A DNA stretch of 64,000 nt from Antennarius striatus. Its lineage: Eukaryota; Chordata; Actinopteri; Lophiiformes; Antennariidae. The stretch is taken from assembly GCF_040054535.1 (NCBI RefSeq), contig NC_090784.1, forward strand, positions 4,473,501-4,537,500, in the 5' to 3' direction. Shown here one piece after another: positions 12,701-26,810 of this stretch. Both the position numbers and the translations under genes were made by a program. The notes under the pieces are model-generated. The model saw only the letters and a program-made list of their open reading frames with translations. It did not search any database and was not told where the DNA came from. Every line of letters begins with the position of its first letter. Position 1 is the first letter of the stretch.

Positions 12701-13686
12701 TTCCCTGTTTCTGGTGAAGTACTTGATGACACTGGTGGTTGGAATATCTGCTGTGTTCTGGGTTAGCAGCAAAAAGACCTGCTCCGAATGGGCCTACTTC
12801 TTCAACAGGACCCGCAAGAGAGAGTGAGAACACATCTGTTCTCCCAGTCATTGTTCATATTCAGTTTGATGGAAAGTCAATGTGGAACGAACTAAACCCT
12901 CCACTTTGTGACCAACAGTCCAATCAGCGAGAGCCGCCGGGTGCTGCAGGAATCCTGCGAGTTCTTCCTCAAGCATAACAGCCACGTCCAGCACAAAAAG
13001 AAGCACTACAAGCCCAGCTCGCACAAGCTCAAGGTCATTTCCAAATCCATGGGGACGAGCACCGGCGCCGCAGCTTCCAACGCTTCCACCCCTGCAACCA
13101 GGACCAATCAAGGAACCTCTGTACTGGGCAATCATGAGCACCACGCGCAAGGGTCTGTGTCCGAGGCTTCAGCCAGGGAACATCTAGACAGGGGCACCTC
13201 CAGCCGGAGCTCTAGGAAGGGGGAGAGGGAGCGGGAGGCGGTGGAGAGACGCAACAAAGGTGGGAGCTCCAGTAAGTTGAGCAGCCGCTCAGAGACCATG
13301 AACAAAGTTACAGACGAGAGGTAAGTGAGACAGACGTGGCTGACCTGAGCTACAACAGTTACATGTTTTTGTAAAGTACAGATTGTAACATGCAGATGAC
13401 TTCCTTTGTTTTATAAGTTGATATAATAAACATCTCTCTTACATCTTAGCGTAGCTTTTTCCTCTGTCATCTCTCATGAATGAAACTATATCTGGACAAG
13501 TAATCTCTGCTGCATCCTGGCTGGCATAGGTTGACTCCAAGGAGCGATTTGTCGGAGGCCAGGCAGATCATCGGACCGCAGCATCCTGCTTTAAACCTAT
13601 CACACAGCAGCAGCATCCAGGGCTCCACCCACCAGACGACGCATCGGATGCCTGAGGAGAGCAAAGACACAAAGGACAGCAGCTGA
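6588..13686 (+). CDS. fzd6: Frizzled-6, seven coding exons, 694 aa
   Basis: Seven-pass Wnt receptor at the plasma membrane, best known for planar cell polarity and for restraining canonical Wnt signalling. Exons: 6588-6773, 11058-11254, 11346-11919, 12020-12439, 12675-12823, 12919-13320, 13530-13686; all join in phase. A signal peptide (about residues 1-21) is followed by the cysteine-rich Wnt-binding domain (about 22-130, opening HSLFTCEPI). The seven-helix region follows, with [12 protein letters not shown] after helix 1 and [15 protein letters not shown] in an extracellular loop. The Dishevelled-binding motif KTxxxW appears as KTCSEW at residues 493-498. The cytoplasmic tail is Ser-rich, opening [17 protein letters not shown], as in vertebrate Frizzled-6. 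Length is close to the family's roughly 706 aa. The first ATG gives a good signal peptide; a second in-frame ATG lies two codons later. cthrc1 follows on the same strand. Confidence 0.96.
6774..11057 (+). other. fzd6 intron, mostly unique sequence
   Basis: Begins GTGAGT and ends CTGTCTCCAG. Apart from the Tc1-like remnant at its 3' end and a short TTCTA-rich run at about 8318-8345, I see no gene, RNA or clear repeat in it. Confidence 0.7.
10640..11005 (-). mobile_element. Degenerate Tc1/mariner-type transposase 3' fragment
   Basis: Read on the minus strand, 10781-10798 encodes SPDLNP, followed by KENLK. This matches the hallmark SPDLNPIENLW block near the third catalytic acidic residue of Tc1/mariner transposases. 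A downstream EEWAKIPQE-like phrase (about 10675-10705) and an upstream GIPFLKNND-like stretch fit the same C-terminal region. The frame is broken by stops, so it is a fossil. A related phrase occurs at 23850-24100. The fragment ends about 50 bp before the next fzd6 exon. Confidence 0.65.
11058..11254 (+). CDS. fzd6: fzd6 coding exon 2
   Basis: Starts [14 protein letters not shown] after CTGTCTCCAG and ends with two bases of a split codon at GAGAA|GTAAGA. Completes most of the cysteine-rich domain, including the conserved PELQCEK end. Confidence 0.95.
11346..11919 (+). CDS. fzd6: fzd6 coding exon 3
   Basis: The largest exon, 574 bp. It encodes the linker after the cysteine-rich domain, the [11 protein letters not shown] hinge and the first transmembrane helices ([20 protein letters not shown]). 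It ends AIEKKA at GCG|GTATGT, phase 0. Confidence 0.96.
12020..12439 (+). CDS. fzd6: fzd6 coding exon 4
   Basis: 140 codons, phase 0 at both ends. Encodes the middle transmembrane helices, with [31 protein letters not shown] and [11 protein letters not shown], all characteristic of Frizzled receptors. Confidence 0.96.
12675..12823 (+). CDS. fzd6: fzd6 coding exon 5 with KTxxxW motif
   Basis: Encodes the last transmembrane helix and KTCSEW, the Dishevelled-binding motif. Ends in a split Asp codon at AGAGA|GTGAGA. Confidence 0.95.
12919..13320 (+). CDS. fzd6: fzd6 coding exon 6, cytoplasmic tail
   Basis: Starts after TGTGACCAACAG. Encodes [19 protein letters not shown] and [17 protein letters not shown], typical of the Frizzled-6 tail, then Ser/Thr/Arg-rich low-complexity sequence. 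Donor AGAG|GTAAGT. Confidence 0.93.
13530..13686 (+). CDS. fzd6: fzd6 last coding exon
   Basis: An acceptor GGCATAG at 13529 gives [11 protein letters not shown] onward to a TGA at 13684-13686. This resembles the vertebrate ISPKSDITD segment and the Ser-rich tail end. An earlier AG at 13449 would hit a stop after ten codons and was not used. Confidence 0.8.
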
Positions 13687-14840
13687 GGTGTCCAACCATC
13701 CAAATGGATCTGTGCCTCCATCCCATCCATCAGTGCAAACATTCTTTCATGTATCATCTTCATCACGTCAGAATGAGACTGCGTGGGTTACACTGCAGTC
13801 ACTGAGTTCCACATGTACGTCTACCAATGGTCATTTAACTTGAATAGCACGCATGAAAAACAAGACCTGCTGTTTTGTAGCGTAGTCGCTCACTGGTATG
13901 TAATGCATATTAGTAAGAAAATGCAATATTTATGTGGATAGTTTTAGAAATGAAGTCTTCCACTGGACTAGTCATGACACTGACTTAGGAAGGGCAGGAT
14001 GTCCTTCCTGTGGTAAACTATTTGATGTCTTATTCTGCTTCAAAAGTTGGATTTTCTTTTAGCATGTAGGGCACAGCTTCACTGCCCCTTTGAACAAAGG
14101 GACATTCTGAAACTTGATAGTTGATTTTGTTTCATTTCTGTTAGTAAATGAAGAAAATGTCTCTGTCTTGTATCTGTTGTGCAAACATTGTGCAGACGGA
14201 TCTTCAAAGAAGCGTCCTGTGAATTTTGATATAGCTTTAAAGGTTTATATGAGAATGTGCCTTTCTTTGAGTCGCTCTTCATCTCCCATGAATGTCAGCG
14301 GGCATAGGGAGGGTTTGCAGGTATGCTCTCAATGTAAGTTTAAAATCCTGTGATTTTTAAGTCAAAATCAATCAAAGAGTCTTTTTGTTATTTATAATTA
14401 GAAGCACAAACCACTAATTATGAGTAGCCGTGATCAAACACAACAAAGTGATTGTGGGCTTTGTTCAGGTCTGATTTGTAACGTGGGTCATGGACCAAAT
14501 ATCTTTTTTTAAGAAAAACCTGTGATTTATTTGAAACACTTTTTTATGTCTATGAGGGAGAAAGTCTTCCCTTAGATTCATTCACAGTTTTTATTTGAGA
14601 GACAAGACAAACTGATTAAAAGGGAAATCCTTGTGTGTTTCTGTTGTACTTCTGTAATGTGGCATGTGGACAGGGCTCTTTTTTTGTAATGCATCTAAAA
14701 CGTTTGTAGTGTAGCATGAAATATTCCACACAACTTTTATGAACTGCTTTTTTTTTGTTTGTTTTTTACTGTTTTTGTAGCCTATCTTTTCAGTCGTGTT
14801 TTGTATGAAATTGCAATAAAATACCTTTGAACTTTCGAGT
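13687..14840 (+). other. fzd6: fzd6 3' untranslated region with poly(A) signal
   Basis: Runs from the stop codon to AATAAA at 14815-14820, followed by a GT-rich stretch. It contains T-runs near 14670-14760 and no competing gene. Confidence 0.75.
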
Positions 14841-15025
14841 GGATTTTCTGTGACTCATAGCTTCTCGGGTGAGATGATGCGTTTTGCTTGGAGTGGGTTT
14901 TCAGCGCGTTGACTGGCTCCTGCTCCTGCGTCCGGCCCTCCTCTGGACTAAAACCCCGGGGATGTGGATGGAGAGGAGCTGACGCCTCAGACTCTCGCAG
15001 GGAGCGCACAGTCCTCTATTATAGG
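14841..15025 (+). promoter_or_regulatory. cthrc1: cthrc1 promoter/5' leader squeezed behind fzd6
   Basis: Only 205 bp lie between the fzd6 poly(A) signal and the cthrc1 ATG at 15026. The segment is more GC-rich than its surroundings from about 14888. No convincing TATA box is visible; TAAAA at about 14950 is weak. The cthrc1 start site must lie here or overlap the fzd6 3' end, unless there is a distant leader exon. Confidence 0.5.
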
Positions 15026-19542
<4,517 letters not shown>

Positions 19543-19880
19543 AAAACCGCTGCTGGGAGGGCGGTGCTGGCAGCGCAACAGTAGACGTGTGTCGCTCCGT
19601 AATGATCAGGTGTGGTTTGTGCAGAGTTCACAGCATCACTGATGGTAACTTGAATCTTTTTAGGTTTGGTTTAAATACTACAGTAGTTGACAGGCTTATA
19701 AACAATGACAAGACTGTGTCTTCTGTCTACTACAAATAAATTTTGTACTGTAGCTCCTCTGCTTATTGGTGCTTTTTTTTAAAAATCATTTAACATTGTG
19801 ATACAATGACTGAATTATGTACTCCATTATCTGTTAATATTCATTAATGCTGTTAATAAAGTCTTTTTTAAAGACCTGAC
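19543..19880 (+). terminator. cthrc1: cthrc1 3' untranslated region with two poly(A) signals
   Basis: AATAAA at 19735-19740 and again at 19855-19860. On the opposite strand an ATTAAA (plus-strand TTTAAT at 19959-19964) could end slc25a32, so the convergent transcripts may stop within about 100 bp of each other. Confidence 0.6.
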
Positions 19881-20481
19881 TGCTTGTTAAAATCACTAAA
19901 ACTACAAAATACATGTTAATTATGCGTAACGATAATTTGAATGAGTCTTGTTTTATATTTTAATTACATTTTGTTTCCAGAAAACAAAAATGCAGTTAAA
20001 AAAAAAGAAGAGATATTTCCATTGCTGCAGTCTGTATACATAAAGAAACAAAACAATAATTTAAAAAAAGACAAAGTGTCACAAATACATTGAAACTTTA
20101 AAAAAAACTGAGAAGGTTTCCTGCTGGTCCTTCCGTTTTTCACCTGTCAGTATCTTGTATGAAACCAGAAATGTAAACAGAACTATGACAAAGACTTATA
20201 ATCATTCTGTGAGTATAAAATATTCGCATCTTCAGGCATCATTAGAACAAATCATGCCAGCGGTGTCACTTCACATTTCACTGTAACAAGTTTGTGTTAC
20301 AAACCCCCAGTGCTGCCATTGCTTAGTTTGGCAACTTCTTCTCTCTTTATGAAATACAAAAAACAATTTGCAAAAAGACACAGGAGGGGAGACGGGGTTC
20401 CGTCGATGTTCTCCTCTGTGTGGCTCCTGAGTGTCAGTGTGGCCTCAGAGTCTTTGCTTACGCCGTTCCTCTAAAGAACAT

Positions 20482-20605
20482 TTAGTTTATTCTCAGAAGA
20501 AAACGAGACACGTTCTCATAAACCACGAAGGTGATGCAGCAGGCGGGAGTGACTCGAATCACATTGGGGATGATGCCTTTGTAGAAACCGATGGCACCTT
20601 CATTC
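20482..20605 (-). CDS. slc25a32: slc25a32 exon 7 (last)
   Basis: Encodes [18 protein letters not shown] and the end [10 protein letters not shown], then TAA. The acceptor (CTGCAG on the minus strand) lies immediately beyond 20605. Confidence 0.93.
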
Positions 20606-23600
20606 CTGCAGATGGAGGGAAAGAAAACAAACTCAGAATGGACAGGATTTGTTTAAACAGACACATTTACCGACCGGACCGGGGCCTTACCTCCACGTAC
20701 GTCTGATGACATCAACAACTCCGGCGTACTTATTGTGCTGGTCTTGCAGTCGAGCTCGAATCACCTGATATGGGTAAGTAATGGCCACGGCAAATATTTT
20801 GGATAGCGCTGCCATTGTGATGTATTCCATGGCATTCTGTTGACACACGGATAAACAGATGAAGGTCAAATGAAGTAAGGAAACTGATGAGTCGCTTCTT
20901 CTGCTGTGGGCCCAGTCTCAGTAGACGTGGCCGGCTCTATGTCTCACTATGTAAGACACAGGCATGTTTCCTGACTGCTTGTGAATGAAGGCGTTAATGA
21001 TTCACCAGCTTTGTGTCTGGGGGTAAGTTCTTGTATTTGTAGTAGTCTTTCTTCAGCTCTTCATAGGCCATGAACTGCAGGGCTCCATGGGATGTTCCAA
21101 ACAGACCAGGAACATAGCCCTGAAAGACATACAATTTTGCACATTTATCTTTGATCAAGATCTGTCCTTTAATTCTCATATCAAGTCTGTATCCCGGACA
21201 GCCTTCTTTCACTTGTGAAATATTGCTTAAGTTAGAAATTTCTTATCCTTTAAAGACGCAGAGAAAATCATTCATGCCTTTGTTACTTCTAGATTGGATT
21301 ACTGCAATTCCTTATTATCAGGCTGTTCTAACTCCTCTATTAGGACTCCACAGTTAGTTCAGAATGCAGACGCCCGCTTACTGACCCGAACTGGGAGGAG
21401 AGACACATCTCTCCTGTCCTAGCGTCACTTCATTGGCTCCCGATTAATTATACAATACAATGATCAAACATAAAGTTCTCCACTGTAAGGCTCCAACTTA
21501 CATTGAAGATCTTATTGAAGTATATCACCCACCCAGGGCCCTTAGATCCGAGGATGCAGGATTTCTGGCGACCCGTTGGGTTTTTAAGAGTAGAACAGGA
21601 GGCAGAAGCTTCAGCTATCTGGCCCCTTTACTCTGGAACGATCTCCCAGCTTCGGTCCGGGGGGCAGACTCTCTCAGCTTATTTAAGAGTAGACTAAAAA
21701 CCCTCCTCTTTGATAGAGCCTATTATTAGAAATAACACTCACCCCACTAGATATGCTGCTATAGGCCTAGGCTGCTGAGGGTATTTTTCTATGTCTCTCC
21801 CATTAAAGGGAGATACTCCGGAGCTTCTGTCACTTCTTTATCTTTCTATGCTCCTAGAATTTATTATTACTGTCAAACCACACTCTCTGTCTGCACGATA
21901 CTGCTGCTGTCTTTGTGCCTCCGTTCCACAGGTGGAGAACGCGGATGGAAGACAGGATATCCAAAGGCCTGGAAATCCCACCCCCAATGCAGCAACAGCA
22001 CTGTGGACATTAAACTCAAACTGGTCTGTCTGCCACTCTGTCTCTCTCCGTCTCTTTTACTTGACCTATCTCTCTCCCCAATGTATTTCTCTTTCCCAAC
22101 CAACAGGTCAAGGCAGATGACCGCCCTCTGGAGCCTGGGTCCTGCCCGGAGTTTCTTCCTCAATGAGGGAGTTTTTCCCCGCCACTGTCGCTTATGCTCT
22201 CTCTGGAGGGCATTGTTGGCTTTCTATCGTAAAGCGCTTTGAAATGTCTTCAGATGTGATTAAGCACTATATAAATAAAAGTTGATTGATTGACTGATCT
22301 TTCATGACACATTAATATATCCACAATATGCATGACCTGTAATAGCAGAACACATTAGACTAGATGCATCTGTAGCTCTACGCCTACTTAAAAGATTATT
22401 TCAATGAGCTTATCAATGTTGTGACAGTAACCATCTTATCTGGTTAACAGATTTAACATAAAGTTGGGGAAGAAACGGAAATAGAGTTTAAAAACTTGAC
22501 AGCAATCCTTTTTTCATTTGCTGCAGAAGTTCTTTCCTTGCGTGTGCAGGCTGATGATGCCCTCTAGTGGTGAGGCATGAACAACTACAAGAACTTCTTT
22601 ATGAACAGCAGCGTACAAATGACATTTACTGTGTTAATTCCCTGAAAAAATGCTTAGTGTTCATCGGGTGGTTTTGGTTTCTCCTCTAAGTCTATTTTAA
22701 AGGCATTAACTCGGATGGATGTCCTACCTTGTACAATCCAGGCACTCCCTCTTGACGACCGATCTTGACCAGCGTGTCTATCATCCCTTTGTACTGTTTG
22801 CTGGTGGGGTCAGTGTCGTACTGCAGCATCAGCCGGGTCTTGGTCACCCAGATTGGATTGGTTATGGTGAGTGAGAGGATACCTGGGTAAGAAAAGTCAG
22901 CCCTGTCAGATTGAGGCTGGCAGCAGAGAGAAATAGTACAGGTAGTCCTCAAGATACGAACATCCAGCTTTGGAACATTTGTAGAAACGCAAGAATAACA
23001 AACGTGTACGACTACTTTAGTTCCCCATTTCTTCAACAGCTCTGGATGAGAGGTGAAACATCTTCCACCTAAACCAAATCCACTTGATTCTATTTTTCTC
23101 GGTTTATCTCGACCTGGGTGACTGAGAACCTACACAGACAACTTTCAGCTCATTACTGAGTTGCACATCAGGCTCTTCTGGAGGCAAATTTGCTCTGCCC
23201 CATTCTAAATCATGCTTCTCATACAAAAAACAAATGTGAATTTAGAGTCTCTAAAATGATCACTAGTCTGCATCCCTTGGTGGCTGGGCCTGTCTCATAG
23301 CTGTGCTATTTGCACTCTGGCGGCTGTTGTGAGCGGTGTAGAGATCATGGTAGTGAGATGCAGTTCCATGTACTAGTAGTTCTGACCTGCCCCGGCAGCT
23401 GACAACAGGTGCTCTGTGGGGGACAGCTCTGTCTCACGGCCCTCCTTTCTGTATCCTTTAATAGCGTTGTAGCTGTAGGGGACACATGACATAATTAATA
23501 TATAGATCAGGTCAACAAAGTTCATGAGAACTGATATATAGATTAGGTTTGCTGGCAAAATGTTAGTAACCATATTAAACAAGAACGGCTTAAATATCTC

Positions 23601-25700
23601 AATACAACAGGTTTTCATTCAGTTTTCATTCAGCACAAAATATTACTTTTCCTGACTGCCTCAATCATCAGGTTTTTTAAAACGTTGAACAGCATCAATC
23701 GTAAGAGACACATTCAGAAATAGGATGTTGTTAAAACAATGTTCTAAACGATGTAATAAGTTCACATCAGGGCTCCATGTCTGAACTCCAGACATTCAAT
23801 ATGGCTGACACAAATGCACAAGAAATATTAGCTGAAGTAGCCCAGAACCTTACAGATACGACACTAAAGTTTTGGAATGCTGTTTTGACACCTGTCTGAA
23901 TCCCATAGAACAAGTTGCAGCAAGTGAAACAGGAATATTCCACAACTGGAGGCCTTTCTGAGCAATGGGCTAAGATTCCTCAGGAACCAGACGGTGGTGC
24001 CATATCTGCATTATGTTTGCAGCAGATCATAGCATCTGCAGGTCTCTATGGAGAACTAGTAATGCTTTTTATGAACAATTTTTTACACAGAAGTATTCAG
24101 TAAAAGTAGAATCTATGTTATATCTGGGAAAAACACTCGTAATATTTGTTGCATTGATATACTGTATTTTGACTGTTGTTTGTAATATGGTTACTTCAAA
24201 CAGGTAAAAATTGTCTATTTAGGCAACAAACACACAATGGGGCTGAAAAATATGTAATCTTTGAAGGTTGAATCAAAAGCTGCTGGACTTCTCTTTAGGG
24301 TTTGAAGACGTTTCACCAGTGATCCAAGAAGCTTCCTCTGACTGGTGGCGAGTTTCAGGAACTGGCGTGGGACGTCCAACACCATGACAGTCATTAAGGT
24401 CACATGCTGACTCAAACAGAAACATTCTGGGTCGTAACAGTCTCTGAAAGCATGTGGCTTATCTGGCTATGGGGCCATCCGTTTCAAATTTCTCAAATTG
24501 TGCATATTTGTGAAACTATCGGTGGACAGGCACTAGGGCTGCATTGAATGTGGGTGACAGGTGCTGGAGCAGACCCCCACACCAGAACCCCACCACCTTA
24601 GTTTCACTTCGCTTCTTTGGTTCCCCTCTCAAACCACCTATCTTATCTTCATATAATCCCTGTCCTTTACGTGTCGGTGGACCGCTGGCCAGAAGACCAG
24701 AGTGTGTGTTGAGCCATGTTTGCAGAGTAGTTGTTTGGTTAGGCTATACATAGGTTAGAGCACTGCTTGTTGCGTTGGACCGCAACACATCATCTGTTTC
24801 ACATCATTGTATGTCAGTGTTATAATAGTTATTGTTATAATAGTTATTGCACATTCTACAAAGTCTCATTTTTTTATTATCATAGCAATTAATGTGATTT
24901 CACGCCCATGTCCCTGTATCTCACTCCTCTAGGTCTCTTTTTTCCAATCTATCCACCCATCTTTCTCTACCAGACTACTGAGTCTTTAACCTGCTCAAGG
25001 TTTCTACCTGTAAAAATGCATTTTTTCTTGCTCATGAGGGATTGTTGTCCCTCATTGCTTCTGAGTCAACCTTCAAGGATCCATACAATCTACACAAGCA
25101 TTCTTCCAACAGTAGCTTACGTACAAGAGGAAGTAGAAGCCCCAGGACGCCCCAGCACCCCAGACATTGGGGGTCACTCCTTGGTAAAGTCCTCTCAGTC
25201 CCTCCTGCATCCACACGCTCTTCATACAGTGTAATATACCACTGTACTTCGGTCTCAAGTCCAATCCATCACTCACTATAATGACAGCACACCAACTACC
25301 TTAATTACATCCAAATGACACTTCAACACGTCAGGCATACAAACAGGTACAGTTGTCATTAAGCAACTTCTAAAATAATGGATCAGAAATACAGGTTTAC
25401 AAATTAGTAGTCCACGTGACTGAACGACTAGTTAGCAAAAAAACAGGACAACCAGACATTCTTTAAAAAAAATAATTGTATGTTTGAAGTATGAGGTCAT
25501 AAAGTACCTGCAAACCTGATTTTGACCAGATCCAGAGGATGAAGCACCAGTGTGGACACCACGCCGCCGCTGAGTCCAGCGACCATGTTTTCTATCCTCA
25601 CATGGTCGAAGACCTGCTTGACTTTTCCGGCTAACGACCCAGCGGAGGGATGTTTGCTAGTCAGTCCCGTCTCCGTGTCGTGCTCCGGAGCGGCGCTCAT
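20482..25700 (-). CDS. slc25a32: Mitochondrial folate/FAD carrier Slc25a32, seven exons, 322 aa
   Basis: Inner-mitochondrial-membrane carrier of the SLC25 family, associated with folate and FAD import. Exons in transcription order: 25700-25508, 25275-25125, 23472-23387, 22882-22728, 21119-21006, 20836-20691, 20605-20482; all phases close. The three carrier signatures are present: PLDLVK (repeat 1), PIWVTK (repeat 2, with Trp in place of the usual acidic residue, as in the folate/FAD subgroup) and PYQVIR (repeat 3). Other conserved blocks are [29 protein letters not shown] and [17 protein letters not shown]. Length fits the human protein of about 315 aa. The start at 25700 was preferred to one seven codons upstream because it matches the usual short N-terminus. 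It diverges from dcaf13 and converges on cthrc1. Confidence 0.95.
20691..20836 (-). CDS. slc25a32: slc25a32 exon 6
   Basis: Encodes [18 protein letters not shown] and the third carrier signature [15 protein letters not shown]; ends TWR split codon before GTAAGG. Confidence 0.95.
21006..21119 (-). CDS. slc25a32: slc25a32 exon 5
   Basis: 38 codons, phase 0: [16 protein letters not shown] to NLPPDTKL. Confidence 0.95.
21195..22300 (+). mobile_element. L2/Jockey-type LINE 3' end inside slc25a32 intron
   Basis: Inserted antisense to slc25a32. The translation carries the C-terminal region typical of fish L2-clade reverse-transcriptase ORFs: a YCNSLL-like phrase and VQNAxARLLTRT-like and [12 protein letters not shown]-like phrases across a frame break. 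A longer open stretch at 21460-21729 reads [18 protein letters not shown], then [17 protein letters not shown] and [16 protein letters not shown]. The 3' untranslated part ends with GAGGGAGTTTTTCCCCGCCACTGTCGC, AAAGCGCTTTGAAATGTC and a TTGATTGATTGACTGA tail. The 5' end is truncated, as usual for LINEs. Confidence 0.8.
22301..22727. other. Rest of slc25a32 intron 4
   Basis: Unique-looking DNA between the LINE fragment and exon 4. No feature recognised. Confidence 0.6.
22728..22882 (-). CDS. slc25a32: slc25a32 exon 4
   Basis: Encodes the second carrier signature in [18 protein letters not shown] and ends GVPGLYK, phase 0, before GTAGGA. Confidence 0.95.
23030..23150 (-). mobile_element. Fragment of a dispersed fish retroelement, reverse copy
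   Basis: On the minus strand it begins GTTGTCTGTGTAGGTTCTCA and ends GATGTTTCACCTCTCATCCAG. The same two phrases occur in the same order on the plus strand at 29846-29960. The second phrase resembles the tail of fish Penelope-like elements, from recall; the family is not proven. Confidence 0.45.
23387..23472 (-). CDS. slc25a32: slc25a32 exon 3
   Basis: Short 86-bp exon encoding [20 protein letters not shown] and HLLSAAGAG. Acceptor CCCCTACAG, donor GCAG|GTCAGA. Confidence 0.93.
23850..24110 (+). mobile_element. Degenerate Tc1/mariner-like transposase tail
   Basis: Carries SLNPIEQV-like sequence near 23898 and EQWAKIPQE at about 23960-23990, followed by a Leu-Gln-Gln-Ile-Ile phrase, as in the C-terminus of Tc1/mariner-type transposases. 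The related antisense fossil at 10640-11005 has the almost identical DNA phrase GGGCTAAGATTCCTCAGGA. Strongly decayed. Confidence 0.5.
24285..24425 (+). mobile_element. Possible Penelope-like element fragment
   Basis: Contains GAAGACGTTTCACCAGTGATC followed by CAAGAAGCTTCCTCTGACTG, close to a phrase frequent in fish genomes and related to 29930-29965. Family name from recall; short and decayed. Confidence 0.35.
24426..25124. other. slc25a32 intron 2, 5' portion on the minus strand
   Basis: Contains a 16-17-bp direct duplication (GTTATAATAGTTATT twice, 24819-24850). Otherwise no gene or repeat recognised. Confidence 0.55.
25125..25275 (-). CDS. slc25a32: slc25a32 exon 2
   Basis: Encodes [16 protein letters not shown] and [20 protein letters not shown]. 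The 3' border has two stacked candidate donors, GTACGT and, four bases later, GTAAGC. Only the first restores the frame into exon 3 (FLF then YNAIK). Confidence 0.92.
25508..25700 (-). CDS. slc25a32: slc25a32 exon 1
   Basis: Starts [12 protein letters not shown] and carries the first carrier signature in [12 protein letters not shown]. Ends with one base of a split Val codon at GCAG|GTACTT. Confidence 0.93.
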
Positions 25701-26740
25701 TTTACTACCAATGAACCTCACCGGCTCCCGTCAGTTAGCCGTGTCAACGCCGCTAACTGGTGCAACACTGAAATTAATTTCAAACCTTACGGACGTCAAC
25801 TCATTTTCCTCCGGTAAAACGTGCGTGTGGTGCAAAGACGCTTCTGACGGCCGCACACTGCTCATCCCCGCTTGAACCGAACCACTAACATGTGTAGCTT
25901 CCCAGGCTGCTACAGCATTACCTAAGGTGTCAGGGGGCGTGCCCTGACTCGACCTTGTCGCGAGCGAATACAAAGTTGTAGCAATAAGGACAATGTACTT
26001 CCGGATCATAACTTCAAAATAAAAGCACTTCTTTCCAAGCGATACAATGGCGTCCGATCCCACGAAGCCGTTGTTGTAAAATCGAATTATTTTTGGGAAT
26101 ATATTTTTTTATTGACATTTAATTGACATAACTGATTACAATTAGGACGCAACTGTAGGTACATTTTCTCTTATTTTTGTTTGCATTGAAGTGTACTCTG
26201 TTTCACATCATGGTATGTCCCCGTAATTTGCAATGTATCTTGCAATAGTTTTACACTTTATTTGTATAACTTTCATTATCATATTTTTGACAATGCGTCC
26301 TCCTCAAGGTCTTGTTCTATTTATCATTTGCGGTGGAAATATATTGATTTGATTTAGTCAAGTATCTTCAGCGACAATGCTCGTTTGCAATCTGAATTAA
26401 TACCTTTATTCAATAATTTTTATAACATTTTATAAAAAGAAACATTCTATCAACCTCAGTGTATTTCCTGTCTTTATATTGTTGAATTTTGTACCTTGAT
26501 GGCTGATGCTTTACGCTTGCAGGTGACGTAAACGGGAGGACGAGGCGGTAGTGCGCAGCAGTCCTTTGCAAACCGCCGGAAACGACAGAAGAAGAAGTGG
26601 GAGGAGGACTGGACTTCCCACAATGCACCGCTGTCCCCGTGAAATTCCACTTCAACACATGGCCATTGCTCGCTGATGTTTTCATTTCTGTTTTGAAAAA
26701 CAGTTGTTCGTTTTGACTAAAGTTTTTACTCTTCAACCAA
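25701..26740. promoter_or_regulatory. Shared divergent promoter region of slc25a32 and dcaf13
   Basis: The start codons of the two head-to-head genes are 1.04 kb apart. The slc25a32 side (to about 26050) is CpG-rich and has an ETS-type ACTTCCGG at 25997-26004. The dcaf13 side has a CRE-like TGACGTAA at 26524-26531, an ETS-type CCGGAAAC near 26577 and a ZNF143-type site at 26615-26632. There is no clear TATA box. The AT-rich middle (26080-26510) suggests two core promoters rather than one. Confidence 0.65.
26615..26632 (+). promoter_or_regulatory. Near-perfect ZNF143/Staf binding site
   Basis: TTCCCACAATGCACCGCT agrees with the Staf/ZNF143 consensus YWCCCRNMATSCMYYRCR at every position but the last. 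It lies 109 bp upstream of the dcaf13 start codon, where such sites usually sit in housekeeping and bidirectional promoters. Confidence 0.7.
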
Positions 26741-26810
26741 ATGAAAGTTAAGGTTCTGTCGAGGAACCCGGATGATTATGTTCGGGAGACCAAATATGAT
26801 ATTCAGCGGG
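26741..26810 (+). CDS. dcaf13: dcaf13 exon 1
   Basis: 70 bp, MKVKVLSRNPDDYVRET to IQR plus one base; donor CGGG|GTAAGT. Confidence 0.95.

Noticed and set aside
13450-13482. Alternative last fzd6 exon starting at 13450
   Set aside because: The frame reaches a stop after ten codons with no family similarity, whereas 13530 gives a tail resembling other Frizzled-6 proteins.
14888-15025. Upstream ATG in frame with cthrc1
   Set aside because: It would add 46 Cys/Arg/Ser-rich residues before the signal peptide, which is implausible for a secreted protein.
21460-21729. 89-codon open frame as a host gene
   Set aside because: It is the C-terminal piece of an L2-type LINE, followed directly by the LINE 3' end.
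25701-25721. Start codon seven codons upstream in slc25a32
   Set aside because: MRFIGSK is not typical of the family; the downstream ATG fits the usual short N-terminus, though either could be used.
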